In this document: piece after piece, positions 51,142-58,999 of the stretch | Layout: every line of letters begins with the position of its first letter | Position numbering within the stretch: position 1 is the first letter of the stretch | Origin: Mycobacterium florentinum | GTDB taxonomy: Bacteria; Actinomycetota; Actinomycetes; Mycobacteriales; Mycobacteriaceae | Direction: 5' to 3' | DNA length: 64,000 nt | Assembly (NCBI RefSeq): GCF_010730355.1 | Contig: NZ_AP022576.1 | Location: forward strand, 3,224,001-3,288,000 | Position numbers and translations under genes: made by a program | The notes under the pieces: model-generated | What the model was told of the DNA's origin: nothing | Database searches by the model: none | The model's input: only the letters and a program-made list of their open reading frames with translations

Positions 51142-51717
51142 CTACTTCTTCAAGGCGGCCAGCAGCGAATTGCGCAGCTGACGGTGGATGAGATCCAGTG
51201 GCGCCACGTCGCGCCGCACCCGGGCCAGCACGATGGCCCCTTCGAGCGCCGACATCGTCAGCACCGCCAGTTCGCTGGCCTGCACGGCGGGTATGCCGTC
51301 AGCGATCAGGCGCTGGGCAACCTGGCCGTTCCAGCGATCGAACACCGCGGCGGCTCGCTCGACGACCGGCGCCATCCGCTGGCCGTCCTGCTCGTCCCCG
51401 GATTCGACGGAGACCGCCACGACCGGGCAGCCGGCCCGAAAGTCGCTGTCGAGCAACTGCCGGCGGTACTTGTCGATCAGCGTGTCCAGCAGGTCGAGGC
51501 CGCTGTCGGCCTCGTCGATGACGGCCCCGACGTGCTCGCCGGCGTAATCGACCGCCTCGCAGAGCAATTGGGTTCGCCCACCCGGGAAGTAGTGATAGGC
51601 CGAGCCGCGCGGTGCGCCGCTGTGCTCCAGCACGTCCGAAATCGCGGTGGCGTGCGCGCCCCGTTCCCGGATCAGCAGCGCGGCCGAGATCACCATCCGC
51701 TCGCGTGGACTTCGCAT
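51142..51717 (-). CDS. TetR-family regulator of the molybdopterin oxidoreductase operon (Rv0196-like)
   Basis: 191 residues. The helix-turn-helix (about 15-60) includes HSGAPRGSAYHYFPGGRTQLL. The C-terminal domain has DFRAGCPVVAVSV, the LmrA/YxaF Cys-Pro motif. It is a paralogue of the regulator at 9243-9890. It precedes the molybdopterin oxidoreductase by 19 nt, so it probably represses its own operon through the palindrome at 51734-51753. The ligand is unknown. Counterpart of M. tuberculosis Rv0196. Confidence 0.88.
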   Translation of the reverse strand: MRSPRERMVISAALLIRERGAHATAISDVLEHSGAPRGSAYHYFPGGRTQLLCEAVDYAGEHVGAVIDEADSGLDLLDTLIDKYRRQLLDSDFRAGCPVVAVSVESGDEQDGQRMAPVVERAAAVFDRWNGQVAQRLIADGIPAVQASELAVLTMSALEGAIVLARVRRDVAPLDLIHRQLRNSLLAALKK

Positions 51718-51733
51718 CGCGCCCCTCTCACCT

Positions 51734-51753
51734 TATGTATGATGCTATACATA
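51734..51753. promoter_or_regulatory. Palindrome TATGTAT-N6-ATACATA, candidate TetR operator
   Basis: Perfect 7-base arms at 51734-51740 and 51747-51753, spaced by GATGCT. It lies 17-36 nt upstream of the TetR ATG, overlapping the likely promoter, so the TetR protein is expected to be autoregulated through it. Binding is inferred. Confidence 0.65.
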
Positions 51754-51803
51754 GTCGCCGGGCCGGCGAAAGTTCTCGCCTCGAAATCGGCCGTAGCCAG
51801 GTG

Positions 51804-52592
51804 TTATGGCAGCTCTGGGGCCCGCGCGGGCGGATCTTGGGCGGCGACAGCCCACAGCACCTCGAACAAGTTGCGGTGCATCTCGACGTACTCGAGGCTC
51901 TCGACCACCAGGGCGAAGTTCTCGCGCTGGGACGAAATCATCGCCGCCGACGTGTCGCCGATGATCATCGACATCGTGAAGAGGTATTCGGCGGGCACGT
52001 ACCGGGCGCGGCGATAGTCGTCATAACTGGTGGGCCAGCCGCCGGGCAGATCCTTCTCGGGTGACCGCAACACATGCAGCCACAATTGACGCTCACGGCG
52101 CCCGGCGATGTACTCCTGCATCGCCTCGACTCCCGGCACGCTCAACAAGTCGCGCATCGACAGGACGCCGCGCAGCGGCGAAGGCCAGTCCAAGGTCTCC
52201 AACAACGCCGTCCTGATACCACTCGCGCCCTCGAGATACCGCACCCGGGGAGCCGTGCCGGCCTTGGCATGAAAGGCGCGCAGTTGGGGCACCACCGATT
52301 CCAGGACCCGGCGCCGCTGACTCCATTCGTCCAGCAGGCGTTGCGGATCCGCCGCTCGCACAATGGTTCTGGGACGTCCGCCGGCTTTCGGGTCGTCGCG
52401 ATGGCTGCCGCCCTCGATCAGTGAGACCAAGCCACGCTGGGCAAGGCGTTTGACGATGTCGTAGGCGTTGGTGCGGCTGATCCGCGACGCCTCGGCGAGC
52501 TGGGCAATGGTTGCCGAGTCCATGTTGAGCGCGGCCAGGTAGAAGCGCGCCTCCTTCGGTTCAAGCCCGGCTTCGACCAGCTCTGCCCACAT
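51804..52592 (-). CDS. TrmB-type winged-helix transcriptional regulator
   Basis: 262 residues. The N-terminal winged helix (about 1-75) has GLEPKEARFYLAAL and SRISRTNAYDIVKRLAQRGLV, the TrmB-family DNA-binding pattern. The remainder is a ligand-binding-like domain without the sugar-binding motif of archaeal TrmB. It is the last gene of the operon with DUF485 and the ActP-like symporter (15 nt after the symporter stop). It likely senses the transported or hydrolysed compound and controls the nitrilase/symporter divergon. I do not recall it in M. tuberculosis. Confidence 0.8.
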   Translation of the reverse strand: MWAELVEAGLEPKEARFYLAALNMDSATIAQLAEASRISRTNAYDIVKRLAQRGLVSLIEGGSHRDDPKAGGRPRTIVRAADPQRLLDEWSQRRRVLESVVPQLRAFHAKAGTAPRVRYLEGASGIRTALLETLDWPSPLRGVLSMRDLLSVPGVEAMQEYIAGRRERQLWLHVLRSPEKDLPGGWPTSYDDYRRARYVPAEYLFTMSMIIGDTSAAMISSQRENFALVVESLEYVEMHRNLFEVLWAVAAQDPPARAPELP

Positions 52593-52607
52593 CGCGTGTC
52601 TCTCCCG

Positions 52608-54239
52608 TCAATGGACGAGCGCCTTTTCCACGCCGACGCCGGTGAGGGATCGGACCTCCATCTCTGCTTGTTTGGCCCGGTCCTCGGGCCGGCGTCGCCC
52701 GACGCACGTTCCGACGATGCCGAGGGCGAACGCCAGCGGGATGCTGACAATGCCCGGGTTCGCCAGCGGGAACCAGGCGAAGTCGACGCCGGGGAACATT
52801 GCCGAGCGGTTACCGGAGACCGCGGGCGAAAAGATGATCAGCACCAGACAACTGACCAGCCCGCCGTAGATGCTGAAAAGGGCGCCGGCGGTGTTGAACT
52901 GTTTCCAGAACAACGAGTACAGCAGGGTCGGCAGGTTGGCCGAGGCGGCGACGGCGAATGCCAGCGCCACCAGGAAGGCCACGTTCTGCCCCATCGCGAG
53001 GATCCCGAGCACGATGGCCAGGATGCCGATCACCACGACCATGATGCGCGAGACATGCACCTGCCGTGCTTCGGAAGCGTTGCCGCGCTTGATCACACCG
53101 GCGTAGATATCGTGGGCGAACGACGTGGCCGCCGTGATCGCGAGGCCGGCCACCACCGCCAGGATCGTCGCGAATGCGACGGCAGCGATCACGCCGAGGA
53201 AGATCGTTCCGCCCAACTTGAATGCGAGCAACGGCGCGGCGGAGTTCTCCTTGCCGGCGGTCGCGAGTATCACGTCCGGGCCGACCAACCAGGCCGCGCC
53301 GTAGCCGATGGCCAACGAGAAGAGGTAGAAAATTCCGATCGCGCCGATCGCCCAGGTGACCGAGCGACGTGCTTCCTTGGCGGTGGGGACCGTGTAGAAG
53401 CGCATCAGCACGTGCGGCAGTCCGGCGGTGCCCAGCACCAGCGCGATGCCCAGCGACAGGAAGTCCAGTTTGGTGATTGCGGTCGCGCCGTACTTCGCAC
53501 CCGGCTCCAGGATGTTGTGGCCGGCCACCGCGTGGTTCTTCGAATGATCCACCACACCTTGGGCATTGGCGAGCAGTTGGGAGAAGTTGCCCCGCACCGC
53601 GATCACGACCAGCCCGAAGATGATCGCCGCGCCCGTCACCAGCAGAACGGCCTTCACCATCTGCACGTACGTCGTGCCCTTCATTCCGCCGATGAGCACG
53701 TAGGCGATCATCAGGGCGCCGACGATCGCGACCACAGTCGACTGGCCCGCTTCACTTTTGACGTCGAGCAACAAGGCGACCAGTCCGCCCGCGCCGGCCA
53801 TCTGTGCGACGAGATAGAACAGCGAGACCGTCAACGTCGACACCGCGGCGGCCATGCGGACGGGGCGTTCGCGCAGCCGGAAGCTCAACACGTCGGCCAT
53901 CGTGAAGCGGCCGGTATTGCGCAGCATCTCGGCAACCAGCAGCAGCGCTACCAGCCACGCCACCAAGAAGCCGATCGAGTAGAGGAATCCGTCGTAGCCG
54001 TAGACCGCGATGGCGCCGGATACGCCGAGGAACGACGCGGCCGACAGGTAGTCGCCGGCGATCGCGAATCCGTTTTGCGCCCCGGTGAATTCACCGCCGC
54101 CGGTGTAAAAATCGCTGGGCTTCTTGGTACTGCGGCCGGCCCAGACCACCAACGCCATGGTGCCGGCCACGAACACCGCGAAGACGGAGATGTTGATCGC
54201 CGGATTCCCGACGTTGGCAGCCGCGAAGGTGGCGGTCAC
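52608..54239 (-). CDS. Sodium:solute symporter, ActP/acetate permease type
   Basis: 543 residues with thirteen predicted helices. The SSS-family signature GVSGAIAVYGYDGFLYSIGF follows the start of the fold, and LGTAGLPHVLMRFYTVPTAKEARRS near 275 is characteristic of the ActP/MctC monocarboxylate subgroup. It imports small carboxylates such as acetate, propionate or pyruvate; the exact substrate is unknown. GTG 54239 overlaps the DUF485 stop by GTGA. With a nitrilase divergently placed, the imported or hydrolysed compound may be a nitrile-derived acid. Confidence 0.92.
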   Translation of the reverse strand: MTATFAAANVGNPAINISVFAVFVAGTMALVVWAGRSTKKPSDFYTGGGEFTGAQNGFAIAGDYLSAASFLGVSGAIAVYGYDGFLYSIGFLVAWLVALLLVAEMLRNTGRFTMADVLSFRLRERPVRMAAAVSTLTVSLFYLVAQMAGAGGLVALLLDVKSEAGQSTVVAIVGALMIAYVLIGGMKGTTYVQMVKAVLLVTGAAIIFGLVVIAVRGNFSQLLANAQGVVDHSKNHAVAGHNILEPGAKYGATAITKLDFLSLGIALVLGTAGLPHVLMRFYTVPTAKEARRSVTWAIGAIGIFYLFSLAIGYGAAWLVGPDVILATAGKENSAAPLLAFKLGGTIFLGVIAAVAFATILAVVAGLAITAATSFAHDIYAGVIKRGNASEARQVHVSRIMVVVIGILAIVLGILAMGQNVAFLVALAFAVAASANLPTLLYSLFWKQFNTAGALFSIYGGLVSCLVLIIFSPAVSGNRSAMFPGVDFAWFPLANPGIVSIPLAFALGIVGTCVGRRRPEDRAKQAEMEVRSLTGVGVEKALVH

Positions 54240-54694
54240 GCGCCCGCTCCGCCGAGGTCGGCGCGGATCTTCGCGGCTCGCGGATCCAGCGTTCGGGCGG
54301 CGAATCTCACGTAGAGCGCGGTGATCCCGAAGGTAGTGACGAATTGGCCGAAGCCAAGCACTACACCAAGATTGATGTGGCCCAACACCTTTGTGGCCAT
54401 CAACGCGTGCGCATACGTGGCGAGCAGCATGTAGGCCAGGTACCAGACCAGGAAGAATGCCGTCATCGGAAAGACGAACCGGCGCAGCCGGTGCGCGAGG
54501 TCCTGGAACTCCGGCGAGGCTTGCACTCGCGCGAAGTCGTACAGATTCGGCGTCGTTGGCGCCTCGTCCGGGACGGGATCGACGTGCACCGAAGTCGAAT
54601 TGTTTACTGTATGGCCATTATTGGACGGTTGCGACAGTGCGATTGGCGCGGTAGGACCGCGTTGCGTATCGCTACTCGTTGTTGGCTGTGACAC
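54236..54694 (-). CDS. DUF485 small membrane protein, ActP partner
   Basis: 152 residues from GTG 54694. The first 65 residues are Ser/Thr/Pro-rich and probably disordered. Two transmembrane helices (about 85-105 and 118-138) follow, with RRFVFPMTAFFLVWYLAYMLL typical of DUF485 proteins that accompany ActP symporters. GTG 54694 is chosen because GGAGG lies 5 nt upstream; the longer ATG 54715 would place that site inside the gene. The pair DUF485-ActP is common, and it is coupled here by GTGA. Confidence 0.88.
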   Translation of the reverse strand: MSQPTTSSDTQRGPTAPIALSQPSNNGHTVNNSTSVHVDPVPDEAPTTPNLYDFARVQASPEFQDLAHRLRRFVFPMTAFFLVWYLAYMLLATYAHALMATKVLGHINLGVVLGFGQFVTTFGITALYVRFAARTLDPRAAKIRADLGGAGA

Positions 54695-54699
54695 GTGAA

Positions 54700-54704
54700 C
54701 CTCC
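54700..54704 (-). promoter_or_regulatory. Shine-Dalgarno GGAGG fixing the DUF485 start
   Basis: On the minus strand GGAGG ends 5 nt before GTG 54694, arguing against the in-frame ATG 54715. Confidence 0.65.
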
Positions 54705-54876
54705 GAATTCGGCAAAACGTAGGGTGTCGAAAAGCGTCGACTGTCTCAATGCGCGACACATCGAAAAGTGTTGTGCATCACTATAAGCGGCGGTACACCA
54801 TCGGCAAGTTATCGGTGAAAGCCTTTACCTCCTACGGTGTCCACTGATTTCGACAACCTCTCAGTGGCCGCCATAG

Positions 54877-54896
54877 TTGTCGAGAAATGTCGACAA
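54877..54896. promoter_or_regulatory. Palindrome TTGTCGA-N6-TCGACAA, candidate regulator site
   Basis: Seven-base perfect arms around GAAATG. A further half-site TCGACAA lies at 54850-54856, within another inverted repeat CCACTG (54841-54846) / CAGTGG (54862-54867). The region lies in the 331-bp divergent gap (54695-55025) between DUF485 and the nitrilase, which holds no other gene. It may bind the TrmB-type regulator. Confidence 0.5.
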
Positions 54897-54923
54897 TCAA
54901 ACCGGAATCGCCGCCAGGACAAT

Positions 54924-54955
54924 CCGATTGACAGTCAATCGGCGGTGAATAGAGT
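54924..54955 (+). promoter_or_regulatory. Nitrilase promoter with operator palindrome over the -35
   Basis: TTGACA (54928-54933) and TAGAGT (54950-54955) are spaced by 16 nt, a near-consensus promoter. The perfect palindrome CCGATTGAC-A-GTCAATCGG (54924-54942) covers the -35, an arrangement expected for repression. Transcription would start near 54962, giving a leader of about 64 nt. Confidence 0.6.
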
Positions 54956-55025
54956 GGGATTCGCGGTTCGACCGGAACCCGAACCATTGTCGATAGATCA
55001 GAACAATCTCGAGAAGGGCAACGAC

Positions 55026-56084
55026 ATGTCATCGCTGGACCTCCCGAAAGTGGCTGTTGCCGCAGTGAACGCGTCGCCGGTCTTTCTCGACCTGCCGGCC
55101 AGCCTCGACAAGGTGGAACACCTGGTCGCAACCGCCGCTCGAGACGGCGCACAGTTGGTCGTTTTCGGTGAGGCGTTTCTGGCCGGATTCCCGGTGTGGA
55201 ACGCCGTGCTGCCTCCGATCGACCAACACGAATGGCATGAGCGGCTCGTTGCCGAGTCGGTCGTCGTGCCCAGTCCCCAGACCGAACGTCTCGGTCGCAT
55301 TGCCCGCGCGCACGGGGTGACATTGTCCGTGGGGGTGAACGAACGCAATCCCGATAGCCTGGGCCAACTCTGGAACTCCAACCTGGTGTTCGACCCGAGC
55401 GGCCGGCTGGTCAATCACCGTCGCAAGCTGGTGGCTACCTGGTACGAACGCCTGACTTGGTCACACGGCGACGCGCACGACCTGCGGCCGGTCGAACTCG
55501 GCGGGTGGCGCCTCGGCGCGCTCATCTGTGGCGAAAACACCAACACGCTAGCGAGATTCACCCTGCTCGCCCAGGGAGAGCGGCTGCATATCGCGACTTA
55601 CCCGCCGGCTTGGCCATTCGACGGCCGGTCGCAGGACTTCGACTACGACCTCGCCGAGTTCATCCGGTTGCGCAGCGCCGCCCACGCGTTCGAGGGCAAG
55701 GTGTTCGTCGTCGTCGCGGCGACGACGTTGGACGAAACCGCCGTCCGTGAGATCGCCGGCGGCGACGCTCGCATCGAAAAAGCCTTGACGGCAACGCCTC
55801 CCGCCGCGATGGTGATCGGCCCTGACGGTCAGGTCCTGGCCGGACCGATGACCGAGCCGGACGCAATCCTGCACGCCGAGGTCGACCTGCAGAAGGAGGT
55901 CATCGCCAAGCAGGCCCATGACATCGTCGGCACCTACAACCGGGCGGACATCTTCAGCCTGTCAGTCGACATGAGCCGGCCGGCGATTCTGCGCGCGAAT
56001 CACCCCGCAAGCGAATCGAATTCGTCCGACACACCGGGATCGACCATCGACGAGCGCGTCGTCGTCACCAACAATCTCGGCTAG
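55026..56084 (+). CDS. Nitrilase (carbon-nitrogen hydrolase)
   Basis: 352 residues. The catalytic triad is visible as Glu49 ([12 protein letters not shown]), Lys134 (HRRKLVATW) and Cys168 (LICGENTN), with another conserved stretch at [10 protein letters not shown] near 200. This pattern and length fit true nitrilases, which hydrolyse nitriles to carboxylic acids and ammonia. ATG 55026 follows GAGAAGGG by 7 nt. It is divergent from a DUF485/ActP-like symporter/TrmB-type regulator operon, which suggests uptake and use of a nitrile or its acid. I do not recall a nitrilase at this locus in M. tuberculosis, so this is probably acquired or lost variably. The TAG stop shares CTAG (56081-56084) with the facing gene. 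Confidence 0.9.
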   Translation: MSSLDLPKVAVAAVNASPVFLDLPASLDKVEHLVATAARDGAQLVVFGEAFLAGFPVWNAVLPPIDQHEWHERLVAESVVVPSPQTERLGRIARAHGVTLSVGVNERNPDSLGQLWNSNLVFDPSGRLVNHRRKLVATWYERLTWSHGDAHDLRPVELGGWRLGALICGENTNTLARFTLLAQGERLHIATYPPAWPFDGRSQDFDYDLAEFIRLRSAAHAFEGKVFVVVAATTLDETAVREIAGGDARIEKALTATPPAAMVIGPDGQVLAGPMTEPDAILHAEVDLQKEVIAKQAHDIVGTYNRADIFSLSVDMSRPAILRANHPASESNSSDTPGSTIDERVVVTNNLG

Positions 56085-57082
56085 TTGGTGATCCAGTCGC
56101 TGGAGCCGTCGTTCTTCTTGTACGAGCCACCGCTGGAGTTCTTCACGATGATCGGGTCGCCGGCGCCGAAGTTGTCGAAGAACCACTTGGCGTTGCTCGG
56201 GCTGATGTTGATGCAGCCGTGGCTGACATCGCGCTTGCCCTGGTCGTCCACCGACCATGGGGCGCTGTGCACGAAGTCGCCGACGTTGTCGAACCGCACG
56301 GCCAGCTCGACGGTCACCTTGTAGCCGTAGGTCGAATTGACCGGCACCCCGTAGGTCGAGGAGTCCATCACCACCGAGGGCATCTTCTCTTGGACGTAGT
56401 ACGTGCCGTTGGGGGTCTGGTGGTTGCCCGACGTCATACCCATCGACATCGGGATGGTCTTTTCGAGGGTGCCGTTGCGGGTCACGGTGAGCTGATGCGT
56501 GGCGTCGTCGGCCGTGGCGATCAACTGGTCGCCGGTGCGGAAGCTCGACTTGGTGCCGCCGGCGTCGATGTTCACCGCGGTGTTGGCGGGCCAGAAGTTG
56601 ATCGGCCGCCAGCGCAGCTGCGTCGGGGTCATCCAGTAGAACTTGCCCGGCACCGGCGGAATGGACGACACGTGCACGGCGGCTTGGGCCGCGCCGGCGT
56701 CATCGACCCGGCCGGGGAAGTTGATGATGATCGGCTGGGCGACACCGACCATCGAGCCGGTTTTCGGGACGAACGAGGGCGTGCCGAACGGCGCGGTGCC
56801 GGTGAACGGGTTCGGGTCCTGCCCGTCGGCGGCCGGCACTGCCACCGGCGGCGCCCACGGCGGGGGCGGCGGAGCGTCACCCGGTGGCGGAGGCGGGAAC
56901 CCCGGCAACTGCGGCAGCTCGAATGGCGGCGGAGGCGGAGCGGGGGACGCGGCAACCACGTTCGGGTCGGCGGGAACCGGGTCCGGATCCGCCAGAGCCG
57001 GGGCGCTCCCCAGCACCAGCACGGCGGCGACACCGGCTGCGTTCAGAGCCGCGAAGAGGCTTGTCCTCGTCCAGCCCGACAT
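56081..57082 (-). CDS. L,D-transpeptidase (Rv0192/LdtMt4-like)
   Basis: 333 residues from ATG 57082. A signal peptide (about 1-34) is followed by a Pro-rich stretch (about 35-85), an immunoglobulin-like domain and the YkuD catalytic domain. The active-site pattern VHSAPW ... RDVSHGCIN, with the catalytic Cys near residue 300, is intact. It makes 3-3 peptide cross-links in peptidoglycan or attaches proteins to it. ATG 57082 is preferred to ATG 57088 because the GGAGGT at 57089-57094 leaves a 6-nt gap only for the former. It is the counterpart of M. tuberculosis Rv0192. Confidence 0.92.
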   Translation of the reverse strand: MSGWTRTSLFAALNAAGVAAVLVLGSAPALADPDPVPADPNVVAASPAPPPPPFELPQLPGFPPPPPGDAPPPPPWAPPVAVPAADGQDPNPFTGTAPFGTPSFVPKTGSMVGVAQPIIINFPGRVDDAGAAQAAVHVSSIPPVPGKFYWMTPTQLRWRPINFWPANTAVNIDAGGTKSSFRTGDQLIATADDATHQLTVTRNGTLEKTIPMSMGMTSGNHQTPNGTYYVQEKMPSVVMDSSTYGVPVNSTYGYKVTVELAVRFDNVGDFVHSAPWSVDDQGKRDVSHGCINISPSNAKWFFDNFGAGDPIIVKNSSGGSYKKNDGSSDWITN

Positions 57083-57088
57083 ATGCAT

Positions 57089-57094
57089 ACCTCC
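57089..57094 (-). promoter_or_regulatory. Shine-Dalgarno GGAGGT deciding the L,D-transpeptidase start
   Basis: GGAGGT abuts ATG 57088 but is 6 nt from ATG 57082, so initiation is expected at 57082. Confidence 0.6.
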
Positions 57095-57199
57095 AGTCAG
57101 TAGCTGGACCCAGTGTGGCACAGCGGCGCCCCCAGCTACCTAATCCGGACCCGGCGCGACCCCGGTCATGCCGGCAATCAGGGCCGGTGAACTGCCGAA

Positions 57200-58444
57200 T
57201 TATGAATCGCGTGAGCTTGACGGAGCAACGTCCAGCACCCGCCGGTTGGCCGCAATGCCGGCCAGCGCTATTCCCATCAAACCCGCCGACGCGGTGAGCA
57301 TCGTCGCCACGCTGTGCTCGTACAACAAACCACCCGACAGGGAGCCGGCCATGATGCCCACCTGGAACGCCGTCACGTACAGACCGGACGCGCCGTCGGG
57401 GTCGTCGGCGCCGTTGCGCATCGCGGCGGATTGCATCATCGGCGACACCGCGGTGGCCATCGCGCCCCACAGCACGATCGCGGCGGTGCCGATCAGCGCG
57501 GTCAACAGGGTGGTGGTGCGGTCGCCGAACGCCAGCGCGGTCAGCACCACGAACGCGGCCGTCAATCCCGCCATGCACAGGATGATCGCGCCCCGGGGCC
57601 GGCGGTCCAGCGGCCGCGCTACCAGAGACACCGCCAGCAGGCCCGCCAGGCCGTAGGCGGCCAGCAGCCAGGCCTGGTTCGGCCCGCGCACGCCGACGAC
57701 GTCGCGGATGACCACCGAGATGTAGGTGTAGGAGACGAAATGCCCGGTGACCGCGACCATCGCCAGCAGGCTCACGATGATCAGCCGCGGATTGCGGTGG
57801 TGGGTCGACCGCGGGCCGACGCAGGCCAGCTGGTCCTTGGTGAGCACCATCGGCGGCAACATCACCCGGGCGGCGACCGTGACGACGGCCGCCGCGGCCA
57901 TCACGCACACGACCGCCAGCCGCCAGCCCCACATCAGGCTCATCGCCGCCGTGAGCGGGCTACCGATCACCAGCGCCAGGCTGGTTCCGACGTAGATCGA
58001 CGTCGTCGCGCGGCCCGCGTGGCTGGGCGGCACCAGGCGGGTGGCGATCGGGGCGATCACCGCCCACAGCAGGCCGTGGGTGAACGCGCACAGCACCCGT
58101 CCCGCGGCCAGCACCGCGAAGTTGGGCGCCAGCGCCGAGATGACCTGCGAGGCGGTCAGGCAGGTCAGGCTGAGCATCAGCGCCCGGCGGCGCGGCCAAT
58201 GCGCGGTCCAGCGCACCAGCGGCACCGTCGTCAGGGCCGCGACCAGCGCATACCAGGTCAGCAGGGTTCCGACGTAGACGACGCTGACGTGCAAGTCCCG
58301 GGAGATCGCGGACAGCGCGCCCACCGGCAGAATCTCGGCCGTGACATAGATGAATGCCGCGGCGGCCAGCACTGCCAGCTGCGCGGCGATCCGTGGCGTC
58401 CACGTTCGCGCGGTGGCGGTGGCTGTTCCGGTTTCGGCAGTCAT
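57200..58444 (-). CDS. Major facilitator superfamily transporter (Rv0191-like)
   Basis: 414 residues with twelve helices of the drug/arabinose-exporter MFS type. The loop 2-3 motif appears as VRWTAHWPRRRALM near residue 80, and the helix-5 motif GTSLALVIGSPLTAAMSLMWGWR near 150 is typical of exporters. ATG 58444 gives a protein of nearly the same length as M. tuberculosis Rv0191 (413 residues). The substrate is unknown. It is followed by about 117 nt before the L,D-transpeptidase start and lies downstream of ricR by 139 nt; no copper-box was seen before it. Confidence 0.9.
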   Translation of the reverse strand: MTAETGTATATARTWTPRIAAQLAVLAAAAFIYVTAEILPVGALSAISRDLHVSVVYVGTLLTWYALVAALTTVPLVRWTAHWPRRRALMLSLTCLTASQVISALAPNFAVLAAGRVLCAFTHGLLWAVIAPIATRLVPPSHAGRATTSIYVGTSLALVIGSPLTAAMSLMWGWRLAVVCVMAAAAVVTVAARVMLPPMVLTKDQLACVGPRSTHHRNPRLIIVSLLAMVAVTGHFVSYTYISVVIRDVVGVRGPNQAWLLAAYGLAGLLAVSLVARPLDRRPRGAIILCMAGLTAAFVVLTALAFGDRTTTLLTALIGTAAIVLWGAMATAVSPMMQSAAMRNGADDPDGASGLYVTAFQVGIMAGSLSGGLLYEHSVATMLTASAGLMGIALAGIAANRRVLDVAPSSSRDS

Positions 58445-58583
58445 GGCGTGGGATACGGTATCGGCCGGGCTCCCCAGTTCCTGGGTTGTCGTGCCTAATG
58501 CGATCACACTGCCTTACCGTACGCACCTCAACAACGGGTTCGGCCAACTTAGGACCGCAACCCGGTCTCAACTACGTCACCAA

Positions 58584-58874
58584 TCAGGAACGAACCAGAC
58601 GCGCGATGGCCGCGGACGCCTCGGCCAGCTTGTCGTCGGCGTCGCTGCCGCCTTCGGCGACGGCGCGGGTCACGCAGTGGCCGAGGTGCTCGTCGAGCAG
58701 GTTCAGCGCCACCGACCGCATCGCGCTGTTTACGGCGCTGATCTGGGTAAGCACGTCGATGCAGTACTTGTCTTCCTCGATCATCTTCGCGATGCCGCGC
58801 ACCTGACCCTCGATGCGCCGCAGCCGCTTGGCGTAGTTGTCCTTCTGCTGTGAATATCCGTGTGGAGTCGTCAT
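58584..58874 (-). CDS. ricR: Copper-responsive repressor RicR (CsoR family)
   Basis: 96 residues, the RicR length. The Cu(I) ligands of the family are present: Cys38 in DKYCID, His63 and Cys67 in DEHLGHC. The DNA-binding fold is the four-helix CsoR type. In M. tuberculosis RicR (Rv0190) represses itself, mymT and other copper genes and releases DNA on binding Cu(I). A matching operator lies at 58941-58959 upstream and another upstream of mymT at 62109-62125. GAGG is 5 nt from the ATG. Confidence 0.95.
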   Translation of the reverse strand: MTTPHGYSQQKDNYAKRLRRIEGQVRGIAKMIEEDKYCIDVLTQISAVNSAMRSVALNLLDEHLGHCVTRAVAEGGSDADDKLAEASAAIARLVRS

Positions 58875-58940
58875 CTCGGCCTCAAAACCCTCCCGGCTGC
58901 GCGCCCAGCTCCCGCTGCGTGTGAACCCTCCACGATACCT

Positions 58941-58959
58941 CATACCCCAGCGGGGTATG
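58941..58959. promoter_or_regulatory. RicR operator (CATACCCC-AGC-GGGGTATG)
   Basis: A perfect 8-bp inverted repeat matching the RicR/CsoR TACCC-N5-GGGTA pattern (the central five bases are CAGCG). It lies 66 nt upstream of ricR and 41 nt upstream of ilvD, so it may affect both genes. Confidence 0.85.
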
Positions 58960-58999
58960 GCCTGAAAATTGGCTTGTCGTCCCCGCGCATACTTGATCG

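Noticed and set aside
52596..54314. Long open frame on the strand opposite the symporter gene
   Set aside because: It is an antisense frame kept open by high GC; the composition is His/Arg/Gln-rich with no domain, and the symporter on the other strand is clear.
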